From Porphyra umbilicalis (taxonomy: Eukaryota; Rhodophyta; Bangiophyceae; Bangiales; Bangiaceae), in contig KV919032.1 of the NCBI GenBank assembly GCA_002049455.2, positions 1 to 64,000 on the forward strand: a stretch of DNA of 64,000 nucleotides, read 5' to 3'. Of this stretch, positions 11,722 through 21,858 are shown one piece after another (the first letter of the stretch is position 1; the number at the start of each line of letters is the position of its first letter). The notes under the pieces were generated by a model. It did not search any database and had not been told where the DNA came from. It worked only from the letters and a program-made list of their open reading frames with translations. Both the position numbers and the translations under genes were made by a program.

Positions 11722-11804
11722 GTAACATCGCCGAGTTTGCGACGCGGGATGCACGCGTTTGATTGGACAGAGCCGTCACATGTGTGTCGCAAACTCGATG
11801 TTAC
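11722..11804. repeat. Inverted repeat just outside transposon A
   Basis: GTAACATCG...GAGTTTGCGAC at 11722-11743 pairs with 11786-11804 (19 bp with a 3-nt bulge, loop about 42 nt). It lies 33 bp beyond the right terminus of transposon A. Confidence 0.65.
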
Positions 11805-11913
11805 GAAGGATCGAGTTGCTTGGAATGACCCTTTCCGTGGGGTGGCGGTGGGTTGCCCGTGTCTGTTCCAGTGACAGTGCGTTGTCGTACGGGCTGCGGT
11901 GGCCTCGCCCACA

Positions 11914-14900
11914 CACCCCTAGTTAAGATCCTCAGAAGCGGACATGAGCGGTTCTCGGACTCTCATTGGTGGATACGAAATCTTTTGCGAATCGGAAAGC
12001 TTCCGAACCGTGTCACGCGCTCGTGGCCGCCAACGGCGATTTCTGGACCTCTTGTCACCCGACCCGCTTAAACAGTGGCTCAGCGCGCCATCCGTGCCAC
12101 GATTTCTCGCTAGTACTCTGAAAAGCCTTCGACAAACCGCGGATGAAGCGAGACACCGGCTCTCGAGGGAGGTACGCTGCAGCTCCACAGCCATCGGTCC
12201 GTGGCGCGCGTGACTTGGCCAAATTTGGTGTCAGTCATAGCCGCCCGTCATAGCCTTTTACTACTCCTCATCTGCCCCGGGGAATTCCCAACTCATACAT
12301 CCCATAATCAAGTCGACATCGTCTGCAGGCAGGAGACCGTCCTCAATCGCCTCGGCGACGGCGCCTCGGTTGCCTCGATTCTCCCAGGCCCCAATGCGCC
12401 GGGCGGCGGCAGCGGCCAGGTTAGACGACCACTTCGCCACGTCGTCGGCCTCTTTTTCTTTGCAGGCCGTAGACTTTCCCGGTGCGCCGTTCTGGACCTT
12501 GTTGGCCCGTAGGCGCCCATCGTCGGGACGTGTGGCCACCCGCGCCCCGGCGCGAGCCGTCTTGCGCGTGGGGCCGTTGTTGTACAGGGCGCTGTAAGGT
12601 GCCCGGCTCATCGCCGCTAACTTGATGAAATGGCCGCAGCTTCCCAAAAAAGTCCCGGCCGTGTACAGGGCAGCTTCTTGGTTAAATCTGCCGTGTAGGG
12701 CCTCCAGTGCTTGTTCACTGTAACGCCCAAGACTGCCAAAACGCCGTAGAAAGGCGGTGGCATGGCACACTAAAATGTGCATCTTGGGCGTTGCAGTCAC
12801 TCAATCGAAGGACGTCACAAGACCATCAACAAACGAGGCCGCTCGGCGCTCAAACTCGTCCATATCGTGAGGTGCGATGACGGCCGACCGATTCAAAATC
12901 GGCAGCAAAGCCTGCCAGTCGGCGCAGGCCCGCCGAAAGGGTGCCGCCCACCTGGCCGGTGCGTACTCGTCGAGCAGTTCGCACACCAGGGTCAGCTTTC
13001 GACCGATGCGGTGGCACTCGCGGCCCTCGAACGTGCCCCCAAAGTATGGAGCAGGCTCCACCCCTGCCCGGTTCAGCAGCAGTTGGCCCAATTCTGTGCA
13101 GAACACTGTCGCCCGTGCAGGCCCAGCCGATGCGCGCACCACCTCAGCCGCCAATCGGAGTGTGTCTGAGGTCATCCCCAGAGTAAGGTGCAACGGCGAG
13201 GGAGCTATGTCCTCCGGTGGAACAAACATCAGTGGTCGGCGTTGGATTGACCGATGCTGGTCGTGCGTCAGCGGCTGCGGTAGGTCCGCGTTCTCAACGC
13301 AGGTCCCCAAAGCACGGCGCACATCCGTCGACTGTTCCACTGTCCGAGGCGAGCCACGGCATTGGCTACCGAGCTGCAGTCAGCTGTACAATGCCACCAG
13401 CGGGCCATCGCCAGCCCACCGCGGCCCCAGCGCTGTGCAAATCAGGCACGGGTGTCGGCTTGATGACCCCGCGTGCCCACAGAATGATGTCATCCAGGCA
13501 ATGTCACCTGTCAAAATCAGCCGCACAGCGCGTAGCTCTCCAGCCACGGAGAGCCCATTGGACCGCAGGTCCTCGACATCTGCCAACCACACAGCACATA
13601 TGCGCTGCAAGGTGGCATAATCGTCTGTGCGACACGGGAACACGCCGAGAACCACAGAGTTCCCGACGCTAGCAGGCCGGCTCTGGTTTGCAATGCCAAG
13701 GAAAACCTTAACACTGCTCGTCCTACCCCCTTTGTCCATTCCAAAAAGGAGCTGGACAGGGGGGCGCGCCTCCATGTGGCCTGCAGTGGGCGAACTGCCA
13801 CGGATCCCGCCGTCCGAAGGCACCCCACGGGCCCCCGAACCGTCCTCGGCGTCGTCGCGCGCATCCCCACAGTTGGGCCCCCGCGCAGACTCGCCACCAC
13901 CTGCCCCACGACTGCTCACCGAGCAGTCGAGCTCCGCGGTCCCGCACGCATCCCCACTGATGAGCCCCCGCGCGGACTCGCCACCACCTGCCCCACGACT
14001 GCCCACCGAGCAGTCGTGCTCCGCGGTCCCGCGCGCATCCCCACTGCTGGGCCCCCGTGCGGACCTCCGGCAACCCACTCCACGACCGCCCATGACCGGG
14101 TCAGGCTGCACGGGGCACTCAACAAAACCCCCGCGCGAGACCAAGTCGTCGAGATGTGCTTGAAATGCGGCCCTGGGGCTGATAAGAAAAGCTCCGTCTT
14201 CGGTCGTTGCCACTTGATTCCGCTCCTCCGTCGAAAACCTGGCCGCCTCCGCTCGTAGCGCTTGGTTTGACGCCAACCGGCTGTCGCCGGTGAAGGCTCG
14301 AAACCGTCCCCACGTGACGCCACTTACTTTGTTGGCAATCTTGAACTGTAACTGCTGCTGGACGGACAGCGCCTTCAGAGGCGCCACGGAGATGCCGCCT
14401 TGGGCGCGGGCGCGCCGGAGGATGCCTGTAACGACTGCTCCAATCTCCTGTGGGTCAACAGTCGCAAGACTGGACACCAGAGAGGCCACTGATTTGCGTC
14501 TGCGGCGAGCTTGGCGCTCGCCCACTGCTGCACTTGTGGCTTGGCTGACACGCTTGTACTTCCGTAAACGCCCGTTAGAGAACTTGACGGATATCTCATC
14601 CGGCTTGGTCTGCTGCAGGTGGGAGGTCATAATCGCGGCCGCGCCGGTGAGCGCTGGGTCCACATCAATCCCAGCGATGGATGACGCCGTAAGGACGGCA
14701 GGGGGTGACGTCGCTGGGTCCACATCAATCCCGGTGATAGATGACGCCATAAGGACGGCAGGGGGTGACGTCGACTGTTTGTGCACTTGGCGCAGCTGGG
14801 CAGGCGGCGAGCCGCCCTCCGCCACGACTGGTACTGGTGAGGGTCGCGCGGCGGTTGGCGCATTCGATGCGCTCTGCGCCTGTGCGCGCCACTTGCACGT

Positions 14901-15830
14901 AGGGCAGACCTTCTGGCGCTGCCTCCAGTGTAGACGGCGCTGGTCCCTTGCCTTGGCTTGTCCTCAAAGGGGGTCCAGGCATTTGGGCCCCGGCGTGACA
15001 GTAGCTGGGCTGTCGGTGGGTGCATAGGGATGGAGTAAAGATGTGCACGTCACTGCACCTTTAGAAGGAGGCGGCGGTTGTAATGTCTTATCACAGGCAT
15101 GGCAGTATCCAAGGCTCACGCCATTGGTGTCTAACCCCGCCGCTCTGGTGCACTTGCGGTCCTTGGTGAGACGCTCAAAGTGCCGCGCCGTCGTGTCGCC
15201 GACAATGCCACACCGCACGGCTGACCGCCATTCGTCCGCCCTAGTACCTGGACGTAGGAAGGCCTCCTCACACCCAAGGCACAAGTAGGCAGGCCCATCA
15301 CCACGAAAAACAAGCTGAACCCGGACAGAGCTGTCAAGACTGTAACCAAGACAGCAAAGAGGGGGGACAAAAAGTATATATGTCAGCACGAAAAAAATAG
15401 GGAAGAATACTATGGTCCCGTCGATGGTCCCGAATACCTGGTGACCTGTAGACTGCAGGTGACTTGTCCCCGGCAAAAAGTACGTGTGCTGAAGTTGTGC
15501 TGAAACGGGGTCAAGTGACGTACCTCGGCTGGGGACGGGTGGTGGCGGGTGTCACGGGGGAGCCAGGAACAGATGCGCTGTCGTGCATCGTGCTGGTGCA
15601 TGCAGAACACCAGAAGTGGTGGGGGAGAGGCCGCTCGACCGCTCAAGGGGGAAAAGAGATGACAAGCGATGGTGATAGCGACGATACCAGGCGACGGAGG
15701 TGCCTGTGGGACAAGGATTCGCAACCACGCAAGAGTGGGCTGTGTCGCCTTCCGTTGAGATCAAATACTACGTGGTGCCAGAATAAAGTGAAACGTGTCT
15801 AACCCAGATGTCCGCCCTTAACAAGGGGTG
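11914..15830 (-). mobile_element. TIR DNA transposon, copy B (decayed, inverted)
   Basis: CACCCCTAGTTAAG at 11914-11927 mirrors CTTAACAAGGGGTG at 15817-15830 (13 of 14). It matches the copy A terminus at 12 of 14 positions. CACA flanks both ends (11910-11913, 15831-15834), again a 4-bp duplication. The element encodes a diverged relative of the copy A transposase on the minus strand, broken into several reading segments. It sits about 225 bp from copy A in opposite orientation. Its interior transposase identity to copy A is low, so these are two subfamilies, not a recent duplication. Confidence 0.75.
12261..15476 (-). pseudogene. Decayed transposase of transposon B
   Basis: Minus-strand segments in order: a Cys finger (CLGCEEAFLRPG...CHACDK, 15300-15060) matching the N-terminal finger of copy A; a coiled/basic region (KFSNGRLRKYKRVSQ, RRRRKS); the core with LLFGMDKGGRTSSVKVFLGI and VRLILTGDIAWM...HPCLIC (14825-13380); a middle segment (13340-12801); and the tail (FGSLGRYSEQALEALHGRFNQ, 12800-12261) aligning with GLYGEQGLEAWHGRFG of copy A. 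The segments are separated by an in-frame stop (between 12801 and 12800) and frame changes near 13340-13380. Two internal tandem duplications are present: about 87 bp (29 residues) three times at about 13870-14080, and a 66-bp unit twice at 14630-14765. Confidence 0.7.
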
Positions 15831-15834
15831 CACA

Positions 15835-16371
15835 CACGATCAGTGAGGAGAGATACGGATGTCATGCGCGCGACCGTCGGTCGTCGCGCCTCCACCGTTC
15901 AAACGCGCCCCACATGGACGCCATGCCCGTTTGAGGCGCGCCCTCCGCGGTGGAGCAGCACCCTCCAACACGCCCGCTGTAAAAAACCGAGGCGAGCGCA
16001 CTGGCCGGCGGGTGGCAAGCGCCCCGCCGTTGGGTCCGCGGGCAAACAGCTGCTTCCGGCTGTGGGTGTGGCCGACGGAGCCCCCACCCACCGGTTGTGC
16101 CCGCGAGGCCGCGCCCCCGCCCGGTCCCCACAGCGGCCGCGCAACCGCCACGCCGCGGGCGTGACGCGCGGAGGTGGTGCCGCCGCGTCGTGGCCGACCG
16201 CACCCGGGTGCGGTCGTGCGGGGGCGGGCGGCGGAGCCCCCTCGTGGCGGCATGCTCCTCGTTGCGCAGCGAGTTCGCTGCAAAAGGTTTTTTGACGTTG
16301 CGCCTCGGCGCTGGCCGTGCGCCCCTGCCCTCCCCCCCCACCCCCCCCCTGCGCGCGCTCCCGCTCTTAAT
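15835..16371. other. Intergenic, GC-rich
   Basis: Open in several frames only because of GC content; no motif or codon pattern supports a gene. It ends with C-rich tracts leading to the 3' end of the SNase-like gene. Confidence 0.4.
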
Positions 16372-18047
16372 TCATGGTGTTTGGCCGGCCGACCGGCGGC
16401 CGCCCCCCAGTGGCCAGTCGCCCCGCTTGTTCCGCCCCCCCTGCGTTGCCGCAGGTGCCAGCACGAGGGGGAAGGCACGGAGCGACCGGCAGGGGCGCGC
16501 AGCTCGATCGCCCTGGACCCGCCTGCCACGTCGACCGGCGCCAGGGCGGCGACGCCCGACCCCACCCCCCCCCCCCCGTCTCTGCCGACCGAGCGGCCCG
16601 GCCTCCCCTCTGCGGCGCACCCGTCGCCCATCCACCGCCTGCCCCCCCCCCGACGACACGGACCCCCCGACGGGGGCCCTCACTACCCCAGGCGCCCCCC
16701 CCCGCCACCCCCCGCATCCCCCGCCCCGCGCGCATGCGCGCACGAAACGCCGCCGGGCTCTCCCCCCCCCCCGCCCCGCCCACAACCCCGCCCGCCGCGC
16801 CTTGGCGTCTGCCTCGGCGCGCTCATAGACGACGCCCCACCCACCCGCCGCCGCCGCGGCGCCCGCCCGCCGGTCGACGACGGCGAGGCCCGCCGCGAGG
16901 AGCGCCGTCGACACATTGACGGGCGCCCAGGGGGGGCCCACCCACACCGTCCCGACGAGGCGCCCGGCGCGGTCCTTGGCGAGGAGGCTCACCCGCACCG
17001 CCGCGCCGACGCCGCGGGGGAGCGGCGCCGCGGACGGCGCGCCGGCCGCCCCGCTGGGGGGGGGGGCCGTCACGACCACCACCTCATCCTCCCCGTCGCC
17101 GGCGGCAGCGGCGGCCGCCGCCGACGCTGCGGCGGCCGCCGCGGCCGCGTCGTCCCCACCGGTCGACCCCCCCCCGTGTTTGACGAGCAAGTCGGCGACA
17201 AACGCCTTGGCCTCCTCCCCGAGCGGCTGCCCCGCCTTGTCGACCAACCCCCCGTCGGGCACCTTGACGCCGCCCAACCGCACGGGCAGCGTGCCTTCCA
17301 TCCCCCGCGGCAGCGCGTCGGGGTCGTCCCACGGCGCGGCGCGGCGTTCAAAGTAGATGGCCGGGTCATTGGCGGCACTCCCCGGCATGCGCAGGGGGGT
17401 GTGGCGCACGCGGAGCGACGCGCCCCCCGCAACGTCTGTGACAAAGGCGGAGAGGACGGTGGCGGCGCCGCCGCCGGCCTTGCCGCCCCCCGCCCCAAAC
17501 GCAGACGAGGGGATGTCCGACACCTCCCGGTAGCGCTTGGTCGAGCTCGGCAGCGCCACCGCCGTGACGCCAACGGCGGCGCCGGCGACGAGCGTCACGC
17601 CCGTGGCGGCGACGCGCTTGAACAAGCCCCGGCGGGTCGTCACCGCGAGGGGGCCCGGGGGGGGGGGGGGGAGGCGCCCTTCCCGCCAGACGCGCCCTTC
17701 CCGCCGGGGGCGCCCTCGCCGGCGCCAGCGTCGCCGGCAGCAGTGGCGGTGGACGGGCGGGCGGCGGCAAAGACGGCGGCGGCCATGCCGAGGAGTGCCG
17801 CCACCACCGCCGTGGGGGCGGGGAGGAGGAAGCCTTGGGCGAGCCGCCGACCGGGGGAGGCCGCCGCCGACGCGTCGGCGTCGACGACCGCCGTCGGCTC
17901 GGCGTCGGAGCGGGCGGCCACGGCGGTCGGCGGCGGGGGCCGTGTCGGGGCCCGACGGGGGCGTGGCGCCGCCGACGGGCGCGCCACGAGCCCCCCGACG
18001 GGGGCGCGGGCGGGCAGCAGGGCCGGGCACCCACCCACAAACGCCAT
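16372..18047 (-). CDS. Membrane-anchored SNase-like (C3orf33-type) protein
   Basis: Start chosen at 18047, where the ATG has an excellent context (GCCGCCATGGCG). The first part (MAFVGGCPALLPARAPVG...) includes a hydrophobic span (LLPAPTAVVAALLGMAAAVFAA). Coding then moves frame at a C15 run (17657-17671 on the plus strand) into RRGLFKRVAATGVTLVAGAAVG, a second hydrophobic span. A staphylococcal-nuclease-like OB fold follows: SLRVRHTPLRM, MEGTLPVRLGGVKVPD, GQPLGEEAKAF, VRVSLLAKDRAGRLVGTVWVG, APVNVSTALLAAGLAVVD, YERAEADAKARRAGLWA. This strand order is that of SNase domains in C3orf33-like membrane proteins. The Arg/Glu catalytic set of true thermonucleases is only partly visible, so nuclease activity is doubtful. 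The C-terminal end after RRAGLWA is uncertain because of more C/G runs; the stop at 16372 is the last possible one in this frame. Confidence 0.7.
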
Positions 18048-18149
18048 GGCGGCAAGTGGCGACGGTGGGTCGGGCAGGGGAGGCGGGGGGCGCGCAGTGA
18101 CAAAGACAAGGGCGCCAAACGTGGTCCGCCTTGCCAGTGGGGTGGGCTG

Positions 18150-19937
18150 ACGGGGACGGCTGGAGTCAATGGTGGCGGGGGCGGGCGGCCTGCGCGAGCG
18201 TCAGCCTGTGCGTCGCAGGGTCGGCGGCTGGTGCTTCACACCCGCGCTGCACCTCGACGCGCACGACCTCGACGCAGCGTCCACCAAGTTGCGGCCTGAT
18301 TGGCTTGTTGCCGCGGGAGGCGGTTCTGCGGGGTAGGGCGGGCGCAGTGCCGCCTGCAATCACCCTCAGTCGGGTCCGATCTCAGATCCGATGGATTCCG
18401 CTCCGTTTTCAGCTTGTGCCCACAAGCCAGCATCCATAGTTCAAGAGCCATAGTGGCACCCCACAGAGAAGGAACTCAAAACGGTGCCTACCTCGTACAG
18501 TGCTGCACCTGCGCGCTGGTCCCCCGTCGACGTCGACGGGCGACCAGCGCGCCGGTCTTGCCGTGGCAACCCCCCACGGTGTGTGAGCAACGTGGCTGTC
18601 AGGAGCCGCGGTTCCGTGACGCACCTCCTCCGACTGCCCGACCATCGAGCGGGGCCCTCTGGCGCACGCTGCCAACACCCCTGCCTCGTCCGTCTGGATT
18701 GCAAGACCCGCGTGGCTCCACCGCAGTTCCTAGGATAGCACCTCCACCCGTGGGGCGCCACGTCCCGCCCAACAAGGGACACAACGCGCTGACAGCCCCT
18801 GCCGCCAGTTCTCTTCAGGGGCAGTAGGGCCGCGCGTGCCGGGCCGCAACCGATCCAGGCCGACAGATGCCGGTACGTTGGGCGACCGGAACCCCCTTGC
18901 ATCGTGGGTGGTACCGCCCCGTCGATATGGGGTGGCGAGCATTTGTCAGTCGACCGCCACACAGCTATATTCCGCCCTCTTCAGGGCCCCGCGCCGCGCT
19001 CGACTGTCAACCGATGGACGACTGGTGACGCGTGGGCGGTTTTGCGCAGCCAGCGATGCGGGGCGGGTGACCACCACCGGGCAAACCCGGTGCCCGCAAT
19101 GCGCAGGCCGCGCGTACGTACGCGGGCCGCCCGCGCCGGTCGGGCACGGGTGGTGGCGCAGCACTCTAGAAAATTCTTGTTTGACTCCCTCTGCTCTGCG
19201 CCAGACCCTTTGACGGTGCCGGGCTGGTGTCTTGGCTACAGGTCTATGCAGGAGCGCCCGCTCGGTGCTGGTCTGTAGGTGTCGGTTCCGTGTCCCGACA
19301 CGGTGGCAATCACGCATCAGCGAGGTGCGCCTGGGGCGACCTCCCAACGATGTCAGACGCCTGGCGGCGATGGCGCGCCAACCGTCCATTTGTTGGAAGC
19401 CACTGCCCCCTGTGCTCCCCGTCTGTCAAGGGCTGCTGGCGTGCCTCGCTGCTCTTTTGGTTCCCATCCCAAAACAGGAACGCTGTTTATGTCACAGTGG
19501 AGTGGGAGGGCAGACCGGGCACACAATGTTGACAGCGCAATGCCCAGTCGCCTGTACTGTACGTCCCGCGTGTGGCGGGATGACAGTTGTTCGTGGTGAC
19601 GCCTGGGTGGGGGTCCGCATAGCGGCCGAGGGGACCAGCCAAACGGCACACGGGCCGTGAGAATAGATGCTGCCGCAGACGGGGCACGTCCCACGTGGGT
19701 GTCAGACCCCTCTTTCCTGAAGGGGTTCGTCCGGCCTCGCCCGTGCTGCACCACGCCACACCGCGCCACACGCCGTCGGGTGCCTTTAAGGGGGCTTCGG
19801 AAAAACGTGGGCGCTCGGCTGACGTATGTCGGCATCGCCGTTGCGGCACGGAGGTTTCCGTCCACGCTTCCTCTTCTGTAACTCCCGCGTTACGCTTGAT
19901 GAGCAGCTTCTGCTCGCACCCTCCTCAGCGAACAACT
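18150..19937. other. Intergenic region without a supported gene
   Basis: Several ORFs of 100-170 codons exist on both strands but none shows family motifs, and their composition follows local GC. It contains a 42-bp palindrome at 18511-18552 and probably the promoter of the secreted-protein gene. Confidence 0.5.
18511..18552. repeat. 42-bp near-perfect palindrome
   Basis: Arms GCGCGCTGGTC (18511-18521) and GACCAGCGCGC (18542-18552) enclose a perfect 18-bp palindrome centred on GTCGACGTCGAC; the only mismatch is 18522 against 18541. It can form a cruciform or bind a dimeric protein. Confidence 0.85.
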
Positions 19938-20952
19938 ATGGCCACGATATGGCGCATGTTCGCCGTGCTCGTGGTAGGCGCCAGTCTCGCTACTGTGGCG
20001 ACCTGCCTGCCGCTGTCTATGGAGGAGAAGGCTATCGGCGCGAGCCAATGGTACGTTTGTTGTTGTGTTGTTGCGGCATGTTCGTTCCTTCGCGGATCTA
20101 GAGGCGGTGCGTCACACGCAGCAGGCGAAGCATGGGAAGCGAGATGTCGTGCGGCGACAGTCGCTACAGACGTCTCAGTGTTACGAGAGCCCGTACTCAC
20201 TCTCCTTTCTTGTTGAATACCTCGACCTTTTGCACAATGGCCGCCCTTTCCATATTGGTTTGCAATACAGGCTGACGACGGCTGCCCGCCTGGAAGCATC
20301 CATGGCCGCCACCGCCCCTGCGAAGGTGGTGCCCGCCGCGGAGGTGGAGGCCACCGCTAGCACGAAGATGGAGCCCGTCATGTCAGACTCCCCGATGGTG
20401 TCGGAGGAGCCCTTCGAGGCGGACGCAGCCTATGAGCCGTTGATGTCGAAGTCGATAACGCCGCCTGGTATGCCGCCGGGGATGCCATCGGGGATGCCGT
20501 CGGGTACCCCATTGGGCACTCCATCGGGCATGCCGTCGGGCATGCCGTCGGGCACGCCGATGAGCAAGCCGAAGCGGCGAGGTTATTCGCCCATGCCGCC
20601 GCGGCGGACGCACCCACCCATGCCACCGGTTGTTCAGGGGTCTGGGTCAACCCCGATGCCGACCGCAATGCCGACCGCGATGCTCTACCCCCGTCCCCCG
20701 CGCGGCGACAAGCCGCCCAAGCCGATGCCCTATCCGATGGTAGTCGAGATGCCATCCCCGTCGGAGGAGCCGATGCCGATGGAATTGTCTGAGCCGTATG
20801 ACCCGTCCATGATGGCTATGCCAGCGATGGAGGCGGGTGTGGCACCCATGAGCCGGGTTGTGGCCGAGGCGCCAGAGCCAGAGGTGGCGCTCGACGAGAT
20901 TGAGAAGCAGCTGAAGCAGCTGCATTGGGGTAAGGCCACCCGCACCGCCTAG
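19938..20952 (+). CDS. Secreted Met/Pro-rich repeat protein (two exons)
   Basis: Exon 1 19938-20050, exon 2 20271-20952, giving about 264 residues. The start MATIWRMFAVLVVGASLATVAT is a textbook signal peptide with cleavage near CLPLS. The 220-bp intron begins GTACGT and ends TGCAATACAG; joining completes a Trp codon and enters LTTAARLEASM in frame, so the intron is well supported. The mature part is acidic, then carries about eight tetrapeptide repeats of the type (S/P)G(M/T)P (20463-20565), then Pro/Met-rich blocks (PMPYPMVVEMP, PMPMELSEPYDPSMMAMPAM). It closes with a short helix (ALDEIEKQLKQLHWGK). It is probably extracellular or cell-wall associated. No enzyme motif is seen and no family is recognised. 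Confidence 0.7.
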
Positions 20953-21858
20953 GCGGGGTGAGGAGACGAGCGTAGTGGGACTGACCTCAAGTGCACGACG
21001 CGGAGGTTCGAAGCGAGACGCGGTGAATGCTCAAGAGCGGGGGAGGCTTCGGGCGTGTACTGTACTGTATGGAATTTGTAAAAAGGGCTGGGGGACGAGG
21101 ACCGTGACTGCGGATTTAACCAGTACAGTCATTGCGCATTTATATGTGTCCCGCTTATAAGGTACAGTAGTCGCCTCTTCGCCAGGTGCGAAGCAAAACG
21201 TCACACCCCACGAGATGAACTTTGAGAAAAGTGAACAGTCTACGTTGATTGAATCAACACGTGCCCACTGCCACTCGTTTTTTTCTTAATAGGCTTCTTG
21301 CCCGGGATTGCATTGTGCTCCTTGAAGCGGGTACGCCTCCACCACCCCTCCATGAAGAGCTGGCATCTCTCTCTTTTTGGGGGCCGCTGAGGGTCTCATG
21401 GCTCGCGAGAGGGGTTCCACAAAAAGTGCGGAGTCAACAGCACCCAAAACGGCATTGTGCCACCACCCCCTGTGAGGAGCACAGTACTGTCGCGGACATG
21501 ACAGGAACAGAACTGTGGAACAGAGACGAGGCTGCGATGCTCATACGTTTCGCAGTGGTGCTACAGGCGGTGTCCCTGATGTAGTAGTAAAAGAGAGGTA
21601 TGTTCCATACTGAACTGCGCAGCTGCAGCGTCAGCGAAAAATAAAACGACAGGCATGCGCACCTTCCCACCCTGGTGCGCATCCGAGTCTTCCTCCACCT
21701 CCACCCCCCCCGCAACATCAAAGAAACAAAACAGGCCTTCTCCTCCCCAGACCCGCAACGGGTCCAGCCAGGCACCACAACGCTGCGGCGTCAAGCATCC
21801 GCGTGCCTCCTCCCACACCAAAACCCGTCCTGTGACTCTAACCTTCTCGTCACCCCGA
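20953..21858. other. Intergenic, holds a solo candidate omegaRNA-like repeat
   Basis: No gene supported. An AT-richer stretch (TTATATGTG, TTATAAGG) precedes the repeat at 21165-21244, followed by a palindrome TTGATTGAATCAA (21245-21257). The remainder to 21858 shows nothing recognisable. Confidence 0.5.
21165..21244 (-). repeat. Solo copy of the Fanzor 3'-end repeat
   Basis: About 80 bp matching 42542-42620: both begin CAGTAGTC(G/A)CCTCT, share AGGTG(C/A)G(A)AGCAAA, an identical 20-mer starting TCACACCCCACGAG, and end GTGAACAGTCTACG. The hairpin arms differ in sequence but a short stem remains. It may be a MITE-like, nuclease-less relic whose RNA could still be recognised by the Fanzor; that last point is inference. 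Confidence 0.7.

Noticed and set aside
16174-18150. 658-codon plus-strand ORF
   Set aside because: Arg/Pro/Gly-rich shadow antisense to the SNase-like gene; no motifs.
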